Assembly (NCBI GenBank): GCA_960531495.1
Contig: OY482866.1
Span: 1,736,001 to 1,800,000 of the forward strand
Direction: 5' to 3'
DNA length: 64,000 bases
Source of the DNA: Zeus faber
Lineage: Eukaryota; Chordata; Actinopteri; Zeiformes; Zeidae
A program made the position numbers and the translations under genes. Below, in pieces: positions 37,824 to 47,753 of the stretch (position 1 is its first letter; every line of letters starts with the position of its first letter). A model generated the notes under the pieces. It worked only from the letters and a program-made list of their open reading frames with translations, searched no databases and was not told the DNA's origin.

Positions 37824-38890
37824 GATGCAAGTCATATCAACACAGCTGAAGCCGCCTTGTGTTATGAATTCCTCTCATGCCGCAGCCTTCAGCTCTCCAG
37901 TAGCTCTCCAGCAGCTCCTCGTGTCCCAGCAGAGCTGCCGTGCAGTTGTTCTGCTGCTAAAGGCTGTCAACGTTCAGCGGGCGGACGCTCGTTTGCCCCC
38001 ACCCTCCGAGCTCCCCTGCCATCCAGGGTCCTTCTGACCCCCCCACCACCTTTAGCAGGGAGCTTGCCATCCTGCTTCTGTGTGTGGCCAGAGTCCACCG
38101 CTGCACACATCTCCTGGCCGACACGGCCCGTTGTGTTGTTTTTTTTTTTATAATAGGGGGGATAAACAAAGTGTGTGTGTGGCGGAACAATCTCACGGGT
38201 TACAGGGGCCAAGTTGGGTTCACCTGTCGACGATGACGAAGCCCGGCATTGACGTGCAAGCTTGGCGGCGGTAGTGGAGTCGGGTGGTGGGGGTAGGCAG
38301 ACTCAGAGCTTTACAAGGAGCGGGGCCGGGAAATGTGGCGCACGGCTGAAGGCGACGTAGCTAAATCACCTCCACGGGGTGTTTACGGGGAAGGATCATT
38401 AGCGAGCTCGGCTACCTGCGTTACCCCTCGCTCTCCCTCCGTCAGCGTTTCGGCAGGAGTCCAGGGAGTCTGATGCCCTCATTAATAACGATTACTATCT
38501 TATCCTACAATGAATAGTAGTAATTTTAATAATTATGCCGAACAGCGATAAACTTAATCTCATTAAATTAATGCCCAATCGTTCTTCTTTACAAAGAATA
38601 ATCCACGTATTCATAATAATAAATAATAATTTGGTTATCAAAATGCGTCATTATAGACGTTTTTTTTAATATCTTAATGGTATATTTTGTACGATCACAT
38701 TAGCATGATGTAATAATAATTTTGGGAATGCATTATTAAAATATATTAAAATAATTTATTTGGATGGAGTAATTTTTTGGAGAAGCTTCCGCATTGCGGG
38801 AGGAGAACGTCTGAGAGAAGCACACTATATTTACCCTATCTCCTCATGCCGTGACTGTGCCCAATATTGAAACAGCAGAAGAAGAACGGG
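37646..38890. other. Unassigned intergenic DNA
   Basis: I recognise no gene. The stretch includes a CA microsatellite (37,785-37,820), a moderately CpG-rich section at about 37,850-38,460, and an AT-rich section at about 38,470-38,780. The CpG-rich part could be regulatory for the small gene starting at 38,900, but that is only inferred from position. Confidence 0.4.
37785..37820. repeat. (CA)n microsatellite
   Basis: About 18 uninterrupted CA dinucleotides. Confidence 0.95.
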
Positions 38891-38899
38891 GGCAATAAA

Positions 38900-40368
38900 A
38901 TGGATATAGAGTAAGTGCACGAAAAAAAAATGTTTTAGAAAGTTAACTTTTCAATTGTTACACGTTTTTGCTGTTAAATGCTAGCAGTTTTGTGTTATAA
39001 CACGATATAACACGGAGAGATTATGCATGCAAAAGTTAATGACTTTGTTTTATTTTATAAAGCCGTTTTTAACATGCACAGTATCTAGCTTTAGTTAAAT
39101 GTGTGTTGGAGTGGAGTGTTAACTAGCATTTAGATTTAGTTTACTGTGTGTTGGGGCAGGGAGACGGTACTGTGAGAGAGAGACGGTTTTCAAACAGACA
39201 GACGGACCCGCTAGCTAAGTTTCACTTGATCGGTTCTCCACCAAAGCGTGCTGAGAGAGTCCGGACTGTTTTTTGCCAGTTTAGACTTTATTTGAAGGTA
39301 CAATGGTACCTCGACTTATGACTGCATCTACTTACTAATCCAAGATACGATAGTCGCGAAAATTAGCATCGTCTTACGACTGACTGCTCCAAGATACGAC
39401 CGTGGAAATTTGTAGTTGGCGCGTCGGCGTCAGTCAGCGGGCGACCTACATCGTGTGTGCACGTTGTTCGTGGCTTATCGATTTTTTTTTCATATTTACT
39501 GTGTTTGTGCTGTGCGTTTTGTTTTTTTGTTTTTTAACTTATGAAAGCAATATGTGCTCTCTGTCATTTGGGTGGGCCGGCTGTACAAGTGGTTGCCTGC
39601 TGAAATAGAATATTTTCTGCAATGATATCTGTTATCCTCGGGCAGTGCCTGACTTTAAGGATAAACAGTAAAAGATAACATTTATAAAGTCGCGATCATG
39701 TGGGACATCTGGAACAATCACAGCATCCCATTTTGCTGGTTCATACACATTGCTGTATGGAGGTGATTTAGCAGCATGAGAAATGTACCACTGAATTTTG
39801 GAGTCCTAAATAGTTGTAACTGGTTCTAATGTTGTGGCTGATCGGTGTGTATGTTGTTGTATGATGTTGTTGTGATTTTATTTTTTCCTATTGAAATAAA
39901 AAAAAAATGAAAGTCAAACCTGATTTTAAATTTCACTCATCCTTTGGTCATGAAATGGAAAAATAATTTTTCAATTTTGATTTTTGTATCTCCAAAAAAG
40001 CAAAATTTGAAAACCACTCATACCCCATTTTTTCCATTTCTGATTCTGAATTGAGAATAGAGTAACCAAAAGATACAGCGATTGAAAGACCTGGTCTACA
40101 CTCCTAATTGTATTTGTCCTTTTACATTTCTATTTCTATCTTAGAAATCTCTGAGAGAAGGAGGTGGTTACCTGAGGAGGTCCATGCGGTGGAAAAGAAC
40201 CTGAAGGCTTTCATTGAAAGTGGTAAAGTGCCGGGAAGGACTGAGTGTGATGCATGTATTAGAGCTTCACCTGAAGCTCTAAACCAGCGAAGCTGGACTG
40301 CATTGAAGTACTATGTAAAAAATCGTATCACTGCCATCCAATGCGAAAGTGCGAGAAGAATTTATTAA
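38900..40368 (+). CDS. Small predicted two-exon gene with a teleost-expanded basic helical domain
   Basis: Exon 1 supplies ATG at 38,900 and ends at 38,910 with a consensus donor (GTAAGT at 38,911). Exon 2 starts at 40,145 after a long pyrimidine tract and TTAG, and runs to TAA at 40,366-40,368. The intron is phase 2 and the joined frame is open, giving a product of about 77 residues. The exon 2 protein has the pattern RRRWLPEEVHAVE...KVPGRTECDACIRA...RSWTALKYYVKNRI. I recall this pattern, with two close cysteines and a W..(I/V)K.YV.NRI ending, as a domain at the C-terminus of many uncharacterised fish proteins; its function is unknown to me. AATAAA follows at 40,746. It could instead be the last exon of a larger gene or a mobile-element ORF. 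It has no internal stops, unlike its neighbours. Confidence 0.5.
39301..39420. mobile_element. Possible non-autonomous DNA transposon fragment
   Basis: The sequence starting ACAATGGTACCTCGACTTAT, with two AAGATACGA motifs, resembles terminal sequence of short dispersed DNA elements I recall from fishes. No second terminal inverted repeat or target duplication was found. It lies within the predicted intron of the small gene. Confidence 0.3.
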
Positions 40369-40745
40369 TAGAGTTGTTAAAGCATTTGCTCAAACATGTT
40401 GGTTCACGTTGCTCAAAAATGTTGGTTCATTTGATGCAACTTCATTTTTGATGATGTTTGTGTTGTTCGTTGGCATCCTGAGTACCCAGGTATACACTGG
40501 AGTTCAACTAGTTATTGATTTTATCAGGCGAAAACATTGATAATTAGTAGTTAGGTGCAGTCAAAGGCCGCAAGTCAATTCATCTGCTGATAACAACTGA
40601 CTCTACGGTGGCCAACGGGAAAACTCTACAACTAAAGAAAATACATGTAAATAGACAAAACGCAAGCAAATTTAGAAAATGTCATCATCAATTTGACAAC
40701 ACAGGCAACAACACAATGGAAAAGTTCACGAAGGAACAAACTTAA

Positions 40746-40751
40746 AATAAA
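40746..40751 (+). terminator. Putative poly(A) signal of the small gene
   Basis: AATAAA, 378 bases after the stop codon of the two-exon gene. No cleavage-site context was assessed. Confidence 0.3.
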
Positions 40752-40759
40752 AACATCAA

Positions 40760-41889
40760 GAAATGTTTGTGTATCATATCTGATATATTCCCCAAATGAA
40801 GTGTCCGTGGTGAATTGCTTTTAAGTTTGTTTCTGTGCAAATGTTTCCATTGTTTTGCATCTCTTGCCTGTGTTGTCAAATTGATGATGATGTTTTCTGA
40901 ATTTGCTTGTGTTTTGTCTATTTGCAGTGAGTTTTCCTGCCGACCACCGTAGGGTAGGTTTTTATCAGCAGATTAATTGAAAATGGATAGTTAGGTGCAG
41001 GCAAAGGCCAAAGGTCAGGGTTTACCACCATACTACTCTTCCCCCGCGTGAATACATTGCACTTTTTCTTTGTTACAAAGCATATCAGGAGACTTACTAA
41101 GCCCTGTGTGAGCCCTTGTTTGTTTTCTTGTGCCATCTGCTCCTTTTTATTTTATAATAAATAATTGTAATTTTTTATCTACCTTTTGTACAGTGGGTGT
41201 AGGTTTATTCCCCGTTCGATTAAGTTTGGAAGAAAATATTATACTGTCAAAACCATCAAATTCAATAACAATTGATTCTGTGCTCTCTTTTAAAGTATAT
41301 GTGGTATTTGTCATACTTATCTGGAAATCAATTGATGAACCGGTATTTAAGTCGAAAATGATCTGCATAATATGCTCAAATTTACTACATTTACTTACAG
41401 CGTGCCTAGGTAGAAAAATAATCTTTACTTTCCAATTTTTGATATGTTTAAGTGGTGTTGGCCTGAGGCCTGATTTCTTAAATTGGTTGTATATCCTTTC
41501 AAATTAATAATTGTACTTTTGGAAGGTTTATATTTTTCAATCAGAATCTGACCTATTGATTAAAAAAAGTGTTCAGTGTCAAAGTTTGCATGTCAATAGA
41601 CCATAACATGGTGGGTCCCCTGTGTAATCAAAAAGTCAGGTGGGGTTCCCATGAGGCTCAAAAATTCAGGTCTAAAATCTTTTTGAGGGTTATCATTTTT
41701 TAAAGTAGTTTTTGTATCATCAAAAAATGATCCGTGATTTATGTACTCAACACTAAACATTTTACGAGACACAAGGACGCGTTAGCATGGGGTATGCCAC
41801 GTGAAAACCCCAGCATGCAATGGGGGGCGTACCTTCGTATTCCTGTCTATTATTTGTCCGCATTTTGTTAATTGTTTATATTCTTGTTA
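40760..41889. other. Unassigned DNA
   Basis: AT-rich. A minus-strand open stretch at 41,147-41,368 (73 codons) has reasonably complex composition but no recognisable family. Nothing else is supportable. Confidence 0.3.
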
Positions 41890-41975
41890 TTTACATTTAC
41901 ATTTACATTTAGTCATTTAGCAGATGCTTTTATCCAAAGCGACTTACAAGGGAGAATAACATTCAAGCTACAGCT
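41890..41975 (-). mobile_element. L2 LINE 3' tail, 5'-truncated
   Basis: Plus-strand ATTTACATTT repeats, then the same terminal block as the L2 at 10,878 (AGTCATTTAGCAG, TTATCCAAAGCGACTTACAA, GGGAGAATAACATTCA), with one visible C-to-T change. Homology ends after about 85 bases, typical of heavy 5' truncation on insertion. Confidence 0.85.
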
Positions 41976-42285
41976 ATTTCTCTACATTCTGCTGGTACTT
42001 GTAGAGTTAATTGACTAACCGATATGATGGTCTATAGACCAATCAATAGAAAAAATAGTTTCACCTTTACAGCCAGCAGTAAGGTTTTTGGATGCTTTAA
42101 ATTGCAGTACACTTGTTCTAGAAAATGATCAGTTTCTAAGTTATGGAGCCATTTCAAAATGTTATTGTCGAATTAGTGTCTTGTGCTGTTCTTATTTATC
42201 TATTGTGCCTCAACACTTTTAGAAGCCTCGTGGAAAGTCAGTAGTATTTATTTTGGGTTTTTGTCTGTTAAGAAACAGGTGATCA

Positions 42286-43391
42286 CCAGAAAGTGCGCCT
42301 GTAGCCAATTTCCACCGTGACTGGACGAAGCCACAAGCTGGTCATTACAGCAGAGTCTCCAGATAAGAAGGTATTTTTGTTTGATTATTTATGAACAATA
42401 CTTGAAGACAAAAGTTGTGATTTTCATGAAAAAAAAAGACTTTCTATGTTTCTAGTTTGTACTTCTTGTTGGTGACTCCCATCTACGGAGCATTGTGGAT
42501 GGATTTGTGAAGATGCCAGGGGACCGAGGTACTGAATGCTTTTTTGTCTCGGAGACCTGACGCAGTTTGTGTTGTAGCCCCTAGCAGCGACTTGACGGCC
42601 AGCAGGACCATCGACGAGGCAGCAGTAGACTTTCGCAGCCTCCTGGTCAGTGTCTGCAGTCGCTGGCCAAAGTTACGCTTCATGTTTAGTACATTTTTGG
42701 TAGTATTGGTACTATTAATACTTTTGCTTTGTGAGCTCTGCAGAACATATTTTACATTTTGAAAACAAATGTACTGTAATAAACACCTTTTTTTTTTTGT
42801 GTGTTTGTATAGGTGTTTGTCCTGGACTTCCTTCCGCGTCTGACTATTTGCTCCGTGAGGAATACCATCCTGTGGCGGCATGCATGGGAAGCATTTTTTA
42901 ATTTTAGTACAGTTAAATGTATAACGGAGTATATATTTTTAGACAAACCAATTCAATAAATATTTCTAATGAACAAATTTGACATCTATGTATGCATATT
43001 TCTATTCGTCCTAATCGTTGTTTTAAGGCATCAAGTACTTTTCTGCAGCCAACCACTTCCCATTGAACCACCCAGAGCTGTGAAGCAGAGATGGTGTAAG
43101 TACAATTGTACAATTTGTTGTCATGTCACGTGATGGCTATTTTATGAATAACTTTGCTATGTTGTGAAACCATGGCCCTGTGACATTGCTGTGAAATGCT
43201 GCTTATCGCCAACTGGAGACAACAGCGCCGCCAACAGCACGAAAGTCAAAGGTTTCTCCCGGCAGGTCACTTCCAACATTCTCTCCAAAAGTGGTTGTGA
43301 AGGGAGAGCTCATCGTGCCTCATCCTTCACCTAACCCTTTTGAGTGGAGACTGGTTGGAAGGGGCAGAAAGATAATCGGTTGCACACTGTT
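42286..43391 (+). pseudogene. Decayed SGNH-hydrolase-like gene of a multicopy teleost family
   Basis: Short blocks appear in family order: VTGRSHKLVITAESPDKK before a GTATTT donor (42,371); after an acceptor at 42,455, [20 protein letters not shown], with the GDS nucleophile block of SGNH hydrolases; then [20 protein letters not shown] (about 42,553); VFVLDFLPRLT (42,813); DYLLREEYHPVAACMG in another frame; IKYFSAANHFPLNHPEL followed by an in-frame TGA (about 43,078), then SRDG; and finally SPKVVVKGELIVPHPSPNPF and EWRLVGRGRK up to 43,391. Frame changes and the stop show decay. I recall this combination, SGNH-like core plus the VVVKG...EW.LVGRGRK tail, from uncharacterised fish proteins. Whether those are host genes or mobile-element ORFs is unclear. 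Confidence 0.6.
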
Positions 43392-43503
43392 ATTGTTGGG
43401 GTAAGACCCTCTGGAAACTGTGATAGTCTCTGATATTCACTCAAAGTGTACCGATTTTCATTAAACAATTTTAATATGTTTGTTATGAAACATATGGACA
43501 TTA

Positions 43504-43530
43504 ACACACACACACACACACACACACACA
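43504..43530. repeat. (CA)n microsatellite
   Basis: About 13 uninterrupted AC dinucleotides. Confidence 0.95.
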
Positions 43531-43686
43531 TGTCTAACACACTTTAATTAACTGAACAACTTACCAGTGAGCGCTCCGGGCTACAGTTGATTCTGCTGTC
43601 GGCTCCCCTCAACCGTCCTCTATTGTTTTGTATCCAGGAGATTTTCTGCAGTTTGTTGGTTTTTTTATTCTCTTTTTAGTTAGTAG

Positions 43687-43706
43687 TTTAGTTTAGTTTA
43701 GTTTAG
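43687..43706. repeat. Short (GTTTA)n tract
   Basis: Four GTTTA copies in a TAGT-rich context. Confidence 0.85.
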
Positions 43707-44400
43707 TAGTTAGTGCTTTTAGTTGGCCTTTTGTCAAGACATTGTCTTAAATCGACATTTTGCTCTATGATTTCACAGGTGGACACAACACCAGTAGCGT
43801 CGCCGGAATGATCCATCCCGTTATCAACTTGTTCCATCGCATCTTTCTAGCGCTGTCCAGTGTGGAGAATTTTATATTGTTTTTATATCAACAATTGTAT
43901 ATCAATTTTATATCAAGAAAATTTTGCTTTGCTTACATGGGAAAGCCACGGTGGGACATTGGCAGAAAGCTACTGCCTCCAAGAGGACACTGGGAACGGA
44001 GCAGGTTTGCTTTGTTCGTTGTTTTTCTTCTTTTTTCAATGACATTTTTGATAGTAGTACTTCATTTTAGTTTTATTTTGTCCATGCATTTCATTCTCTT
44101 GCTTTTTTTTAGGGGAAGGCAGCACCAACCGTTGTGGAGGTGTCTTCAAAGCCACACCTGCCAGTGATGTGCCAGTTCTTGTGAAGGAATAGCAGCGCTC
44201 TCAAACATTTGTCAAAGGTCAGAGTGATGCTGCTCCTTATTATCCTGATATGGAGAGTGCTACAGTGTTTTCTGATGTTGCAGCAGAGCTTGACGCTAGC
44301 AGTTCTGTCATGGGAACAATTGATGTGACTTCTATCAGCGGAACAGGTGATAGCTGAGAACATTTTTTAACAAAGAAAAACGTAGAACACTTTCAGTGCC

Positions 44401-45049
44401 GGGAAAGCATACGTTGAGTGTTTACACAAATGGTCCTTTTACGATCTAGAAAAACTGAGATAACGACTAAAACTTTCGTGACAGTGATATACAGGAATGT
44501 AAGATCTCCTGTGAAAGAGTCGGGCGTCACCAAACAAACATATGCCTCAGCATTCAGACATCACTTGGTGGTAGAATTATATCATTCATTAACATTGATC
44601 ATCATTTTTCTCTCACACTCCCTTCTGTTGTTCCCAGTGGAATGATACAAAAGGAAAATGCAATAATGCTTAAGTATAATATAATTGAGGCAAAGGGATC
44701 AGAAAATGATGTATAAATTGAGTACAATACATTTATACAGAGATATTGTTTTATCTGTGTCCTTTTGATGGAGGGGCCAAGGAAAATGATGACCATATAA
44801 CAAGGTGGGAAGTGGCCAGGTGTAATCAAATGTGGAGCAGAAGTCCAGCGGAGGAGCCGTCTGTGGGGCGCCAATGTTGGTGTAGAAAGCCCCTTCGATA
44901 ACTGCTTCCAAAACACACATTTCTTCGGCTGTGGTAAGGGGAATGGCAGTAACCCAAGTAGCCTATGTAGGTATGGTTGAAGTGGTTCCATCGCAGTTGC
45001 AGGGTGAGCAGCGTTCAGCGTACACTCACGTTGTCTCCTCAACGAGTAC
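44401..45049. other. Unassigned DNA left of the integrase fragment
   Basis: Overlapping minus-strand open stretches (44,602-45,042 and 44,699-44,920) have no recognisable domain. By position they could be decayed sequence downstream of the integrase fragment (env region), but nothing in them proves that. Confidence 0.25.
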
Positions 45050-45290
45050 CTAGAGGGGAGTAGGAACTTTCTTGCGATGAGATACGTGTATCCATATTGG
45101 TCGTTCTACCACCTTAACTGCTGCTGCAGTGGTGCGGGTCCCTAACCCTGCTGGAAAGGTCCTAGGAATCTGGCAGAGTTCCAGCTTTTCCTCTGTAAGT
45201 CGCGATCACCACCCATTCACCTGGTCAGCGGCCGTGTAGAGGTCCTTCAAGTGGGACGGGTAGGGCTGCTTTGACCTGGGCACATAGACT
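45050..45290 (-). pseudogene. Integrase C-terminal fragment of a second retroelement
   Basis: Minus-strand translation contains KQPYPSHLKDLYTAADQV, a stop, then LTEEKLE..., and TTAAAVKVVERPIWIHVSH followed by KKVP and another stop. The A-V-K-V ... W-I-H-x-S-H pattern belongs to the C-terminal domain of gamma/epsilon-like retroviral integrases. It differs in sequence from the equivalent region of the neighbouring ERV (47,346-47,561), so it is a different element. It is bounded on the right by the dispersed repeat and has at least two stops. Confidence 0.6.
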
Positions 45291-45379
45291 TAAACACTTG
45301 GGTGAGAGACACATTTTGACAACATTGTTTGGTATAGGTCCAAGATTGTTAAATGGGCGTTAAATAGTTGAATAGCAGA

Positions 45380-45790
45380 CTACAGGCTCAGTACAAAAAT
45401 GAATGTATGCACACTCGTGTAACAACAGAATAATATTATCACAATGTCTAATATGTAGGAGATAATAGGCGGCCATTTTGACACGCCCATGCATGGCACC
45501 ACTAGAATATCAAATGACACACTGGGACTGACGAGTGTGCAAAGATTTGTGAATTTCCAAGTATCTTTTGGAACATGAAATTGTACGTGTTGCCACGCCC
45601 ACACCGTGTGCCAAAATATATATGTATTTTAATAAGTTTTAGCTGTGAAGGTGTCTTGTAGACACTCGTCAAGTTTGAAGTCGATCCGATAAATCGCCAA
45701 GGAGGAGTTTCGCGAAAGTACAAAGCATAAATATGACTAAAAAGTCAGGAAAATTCAAAATGGCCGACTTCCTGTTGGGTTTCCGTCATG
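45380..45790 (-). repeat. Dispersed repeat, inverted copy left of the ERV
   Basis: In reverse complement it reads CCAACAGGAAGTCGGCCATT, then GAGTGTCTACAAGACACCTT, GGTGTGGGCGTGGCAACACG and CTCGTCAGTCCCAGTGTG. The same order of motifs occurs at 55,585-55,960 in plus orientation with roughly 90% identity by eye. It contains no coding sequence I can support. It is probably a multicopy teleost repeat; no family name is assigned. Confidence 0.7.
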
Positions 45791-46610
45791 GCGGAAATAT
45801 ATATTTTTTCCAAGTCTAGAGAGGTTACAAATGTGTACCGAATTTTGGGAGTTTACGTGGAAAAAGGTGAATAGGTCAGAAAATTATTATTTTATTTTCT
45901 AGGGTGGCGTGGCAACACGTAAAATTTCATGTTCCAAAGATACTAATTCACGAAACTTTGCGCACTTGTTAGTCCCAGTGTGGCAATTGATATTGTATGA
46001 GTTGCCTGCATGGGCGTGGCAAAATGGCCCGACACACCCTGTTGAAAATTTCAAAACATCAAACCTATTCACTTTTTACCATGAAATTCACAAAATTCGG
46101 GACACTTTTTTAACTTCTTGGATTAAATGTGTAATTTTAGTCACTTTCCGTTCATTTTCTCGCTTTGTACTTTCGTAAACTCCTCCGAGGCCATTTATCT
46201 GGCTTCAAACTTGGCGAGTGTCTACAAGACACCTTCACGATTAAAAGATATTAAAAAAAATAATAATTGTCACACGATGTGGCCGTGGCAAAGCGTTGGA
46301 TTTCGTGTTCCAAAAAAAGCTGTGTTTTTGTAATATTTTATCCACTTTTTATGCTTTGTACTTTTGTGAACTTCTCCTGGGGGATTTTTTGGATTGAGAC
46401 TCATTGGGGATTAAAAGTTATTAAAACATTTTTTTTTCGTCACGATGCGGGTGTGGCAACGCGTTGAATTTTATGTTCAAAAAAACAGTTTACGTGACTT
46501 TTGGGGCCTTGAGAAACTACAAAATTATTGCAAAACTTTGCACACTCTTCAGTCCCAGTGTGGCATTTAATATTCTATGGGTCCTATACATGGGCGTGTC
46601 AAAATGATCA
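45791..46610 (+). repeat. Dispersed repeat, plus-strand diverged units
   Basis: At least two degenerate units of the same repeat in plus orientation. Recurring landmarks are GAGTGTCTACAAGACACCTT, TTCGTCACACGATG-type and GGCGTGGCAACACG-type blocks, and CAGTCCCAGTGTGGCA. It is head-to-head with the inverted copy at 45,380-45,790, making an imperfect palindrome around 45,790. Confidence 0.6.
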
Positions 46611-46619
46611 ACTAGATGC

Positions 46620-47330
46620 AGTTATCGTGGATGAGGATGTCGGGGTCCTGGTGCTGGGGAAAGGAGGCCCATACCTATAGCAACATAGGTGTCGCCACAT
46701 TCCTTCTGTCTCAATGCCATGTACGCTTGTATTTCTGGTTTTCCCAACGCAGTCATGATGCATTTTTCACTAGAGTACAAATGCATGGTATACAACAACA
46801 TCCACATACAATTAACAGAGCAGCAATGATAGCAACGTTGATTATGCATGATAAAATGAGGCCTTTTCATTTGGAAAACATAGAGTCCAACCAACCAGTG
46901 ATGTGATCATCCATTCCTGCATTTTCTTTTAGTTCTACGCTCCGTGAGTGGAGTAGCAATTCCTCCTACTGGTTCCTGTGTTTATAAGCACATTACTCCA
47001 TGCCCCACAATCAATATGGGTACCTTAAACCTCGTCCAGCCACCAGTCACTTGTTAGTCTAGGGTTGGTGGACCACGCATATTTCTCATTCCACTGGTAC
47101 TGCTCCTACCCTGTGGAATCACACTTTATTATGGAACAGAAATCAACATTGAATGCCAGGATTTGTCCTTCATAGGCATAAATGACAAGAACTGTTTCTT
47201 TCATTCGGCCCCACTCTTTGACCTTTGTCATATACTGGTCATACGATAATTGGGGTCCCACTTTGTAAGAATATGTATACTGTGTAGGGTCCAGGACTTC
47301 TCCTAGGGTAAACAAAAAAAATATTATTTT
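46620..47330 (-). pseudogene. Possible env remnant of the ERV
   Basis: Downstream of integrase, the minus strand has short open pieces: about 47,106-47,315, a W-rich piece near 47,030-47,090, and a Cys-rich piece at 46,622-46,894. Position and Trp/Cys content fit a degraded envelope surface subunit. No fusion peptide, CWLC or transmembrane motif is seen, so the assignment is by position only. Confidence 0.3.
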
Positions 47331-47345
47331 TTTTTACATGGTTAA

Positions 47346-47753
47346 TTACAGAATGCTTACGTCTTTCAGCTGGATCCTTGTTTCTGTGAGAGTTCTTGCG
47401 GGTGGGGTGACAGGGGCGCAGTGGGAGAGGTGGTGACAGGGAGCACCAGTTTTATTTTTGAGCTTTACTGCATGTGAGGTGGCCAACACTACCTCCCAAG
47501 GTCCAGTCCACCTTGGCTCAGGCCACTTCTGTTTGTGGACCCAGTCTCCGGGGCTGACCACCAGGGTGTGGGGCAGTCTGGGGCAGTGTTCTTGACCTGT
47601 GAATACAAAACTCGAGATACTGCGGTTAGTGCTTTGACATATTCAGGTAAACCTTCCTGGAAATCATCAAAAGCGGGTGATTTAGCTGGTAGGTTGTGAG
47701 GACCTGGCATGGGGCGGCCTGTTAATATCTCGTGTGGGCTAAGATGTGTTTGA
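47346..47753 (-). pseudogene. ERV integrase, C-terminal part (frameshifted)
   Basis: After the upstream frame ends at 47,754, a second frame reads SPHEILTGRPMPGP and further linker sequence. A third frame then gives SPGDWVHKQKWPEPRWTGPW followed by EVVLATSHAVKLKN, the SH3-like C-terminal DNA-binding domain of gamma-type integrases. At least two frame changes lie within about 300 bases. Confidence 0.75.

Larger units (their letters stand above)
43392..44400 (+). other. Exon-like debris, unassigned
   Basis: Contains a (CA)n tract (43,504-43,530), GTTTA repeats, and three short open blocks with nearby splice-like signals (about 43,780-43,860, 43,935-44,005 and 44,113-44,350). They may be downstream parts of the decayed SGNH-like gene, but I do not recognise their sequence. 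Confidence 0.25.

Noticed and set aside
38392..38404. GGAAGGATCATTA, identical to the end of 18S rRNA
   Set aside because: Upstream sequence does not match 18S and no ITS or 5.8S follows; a 13-base chance match.
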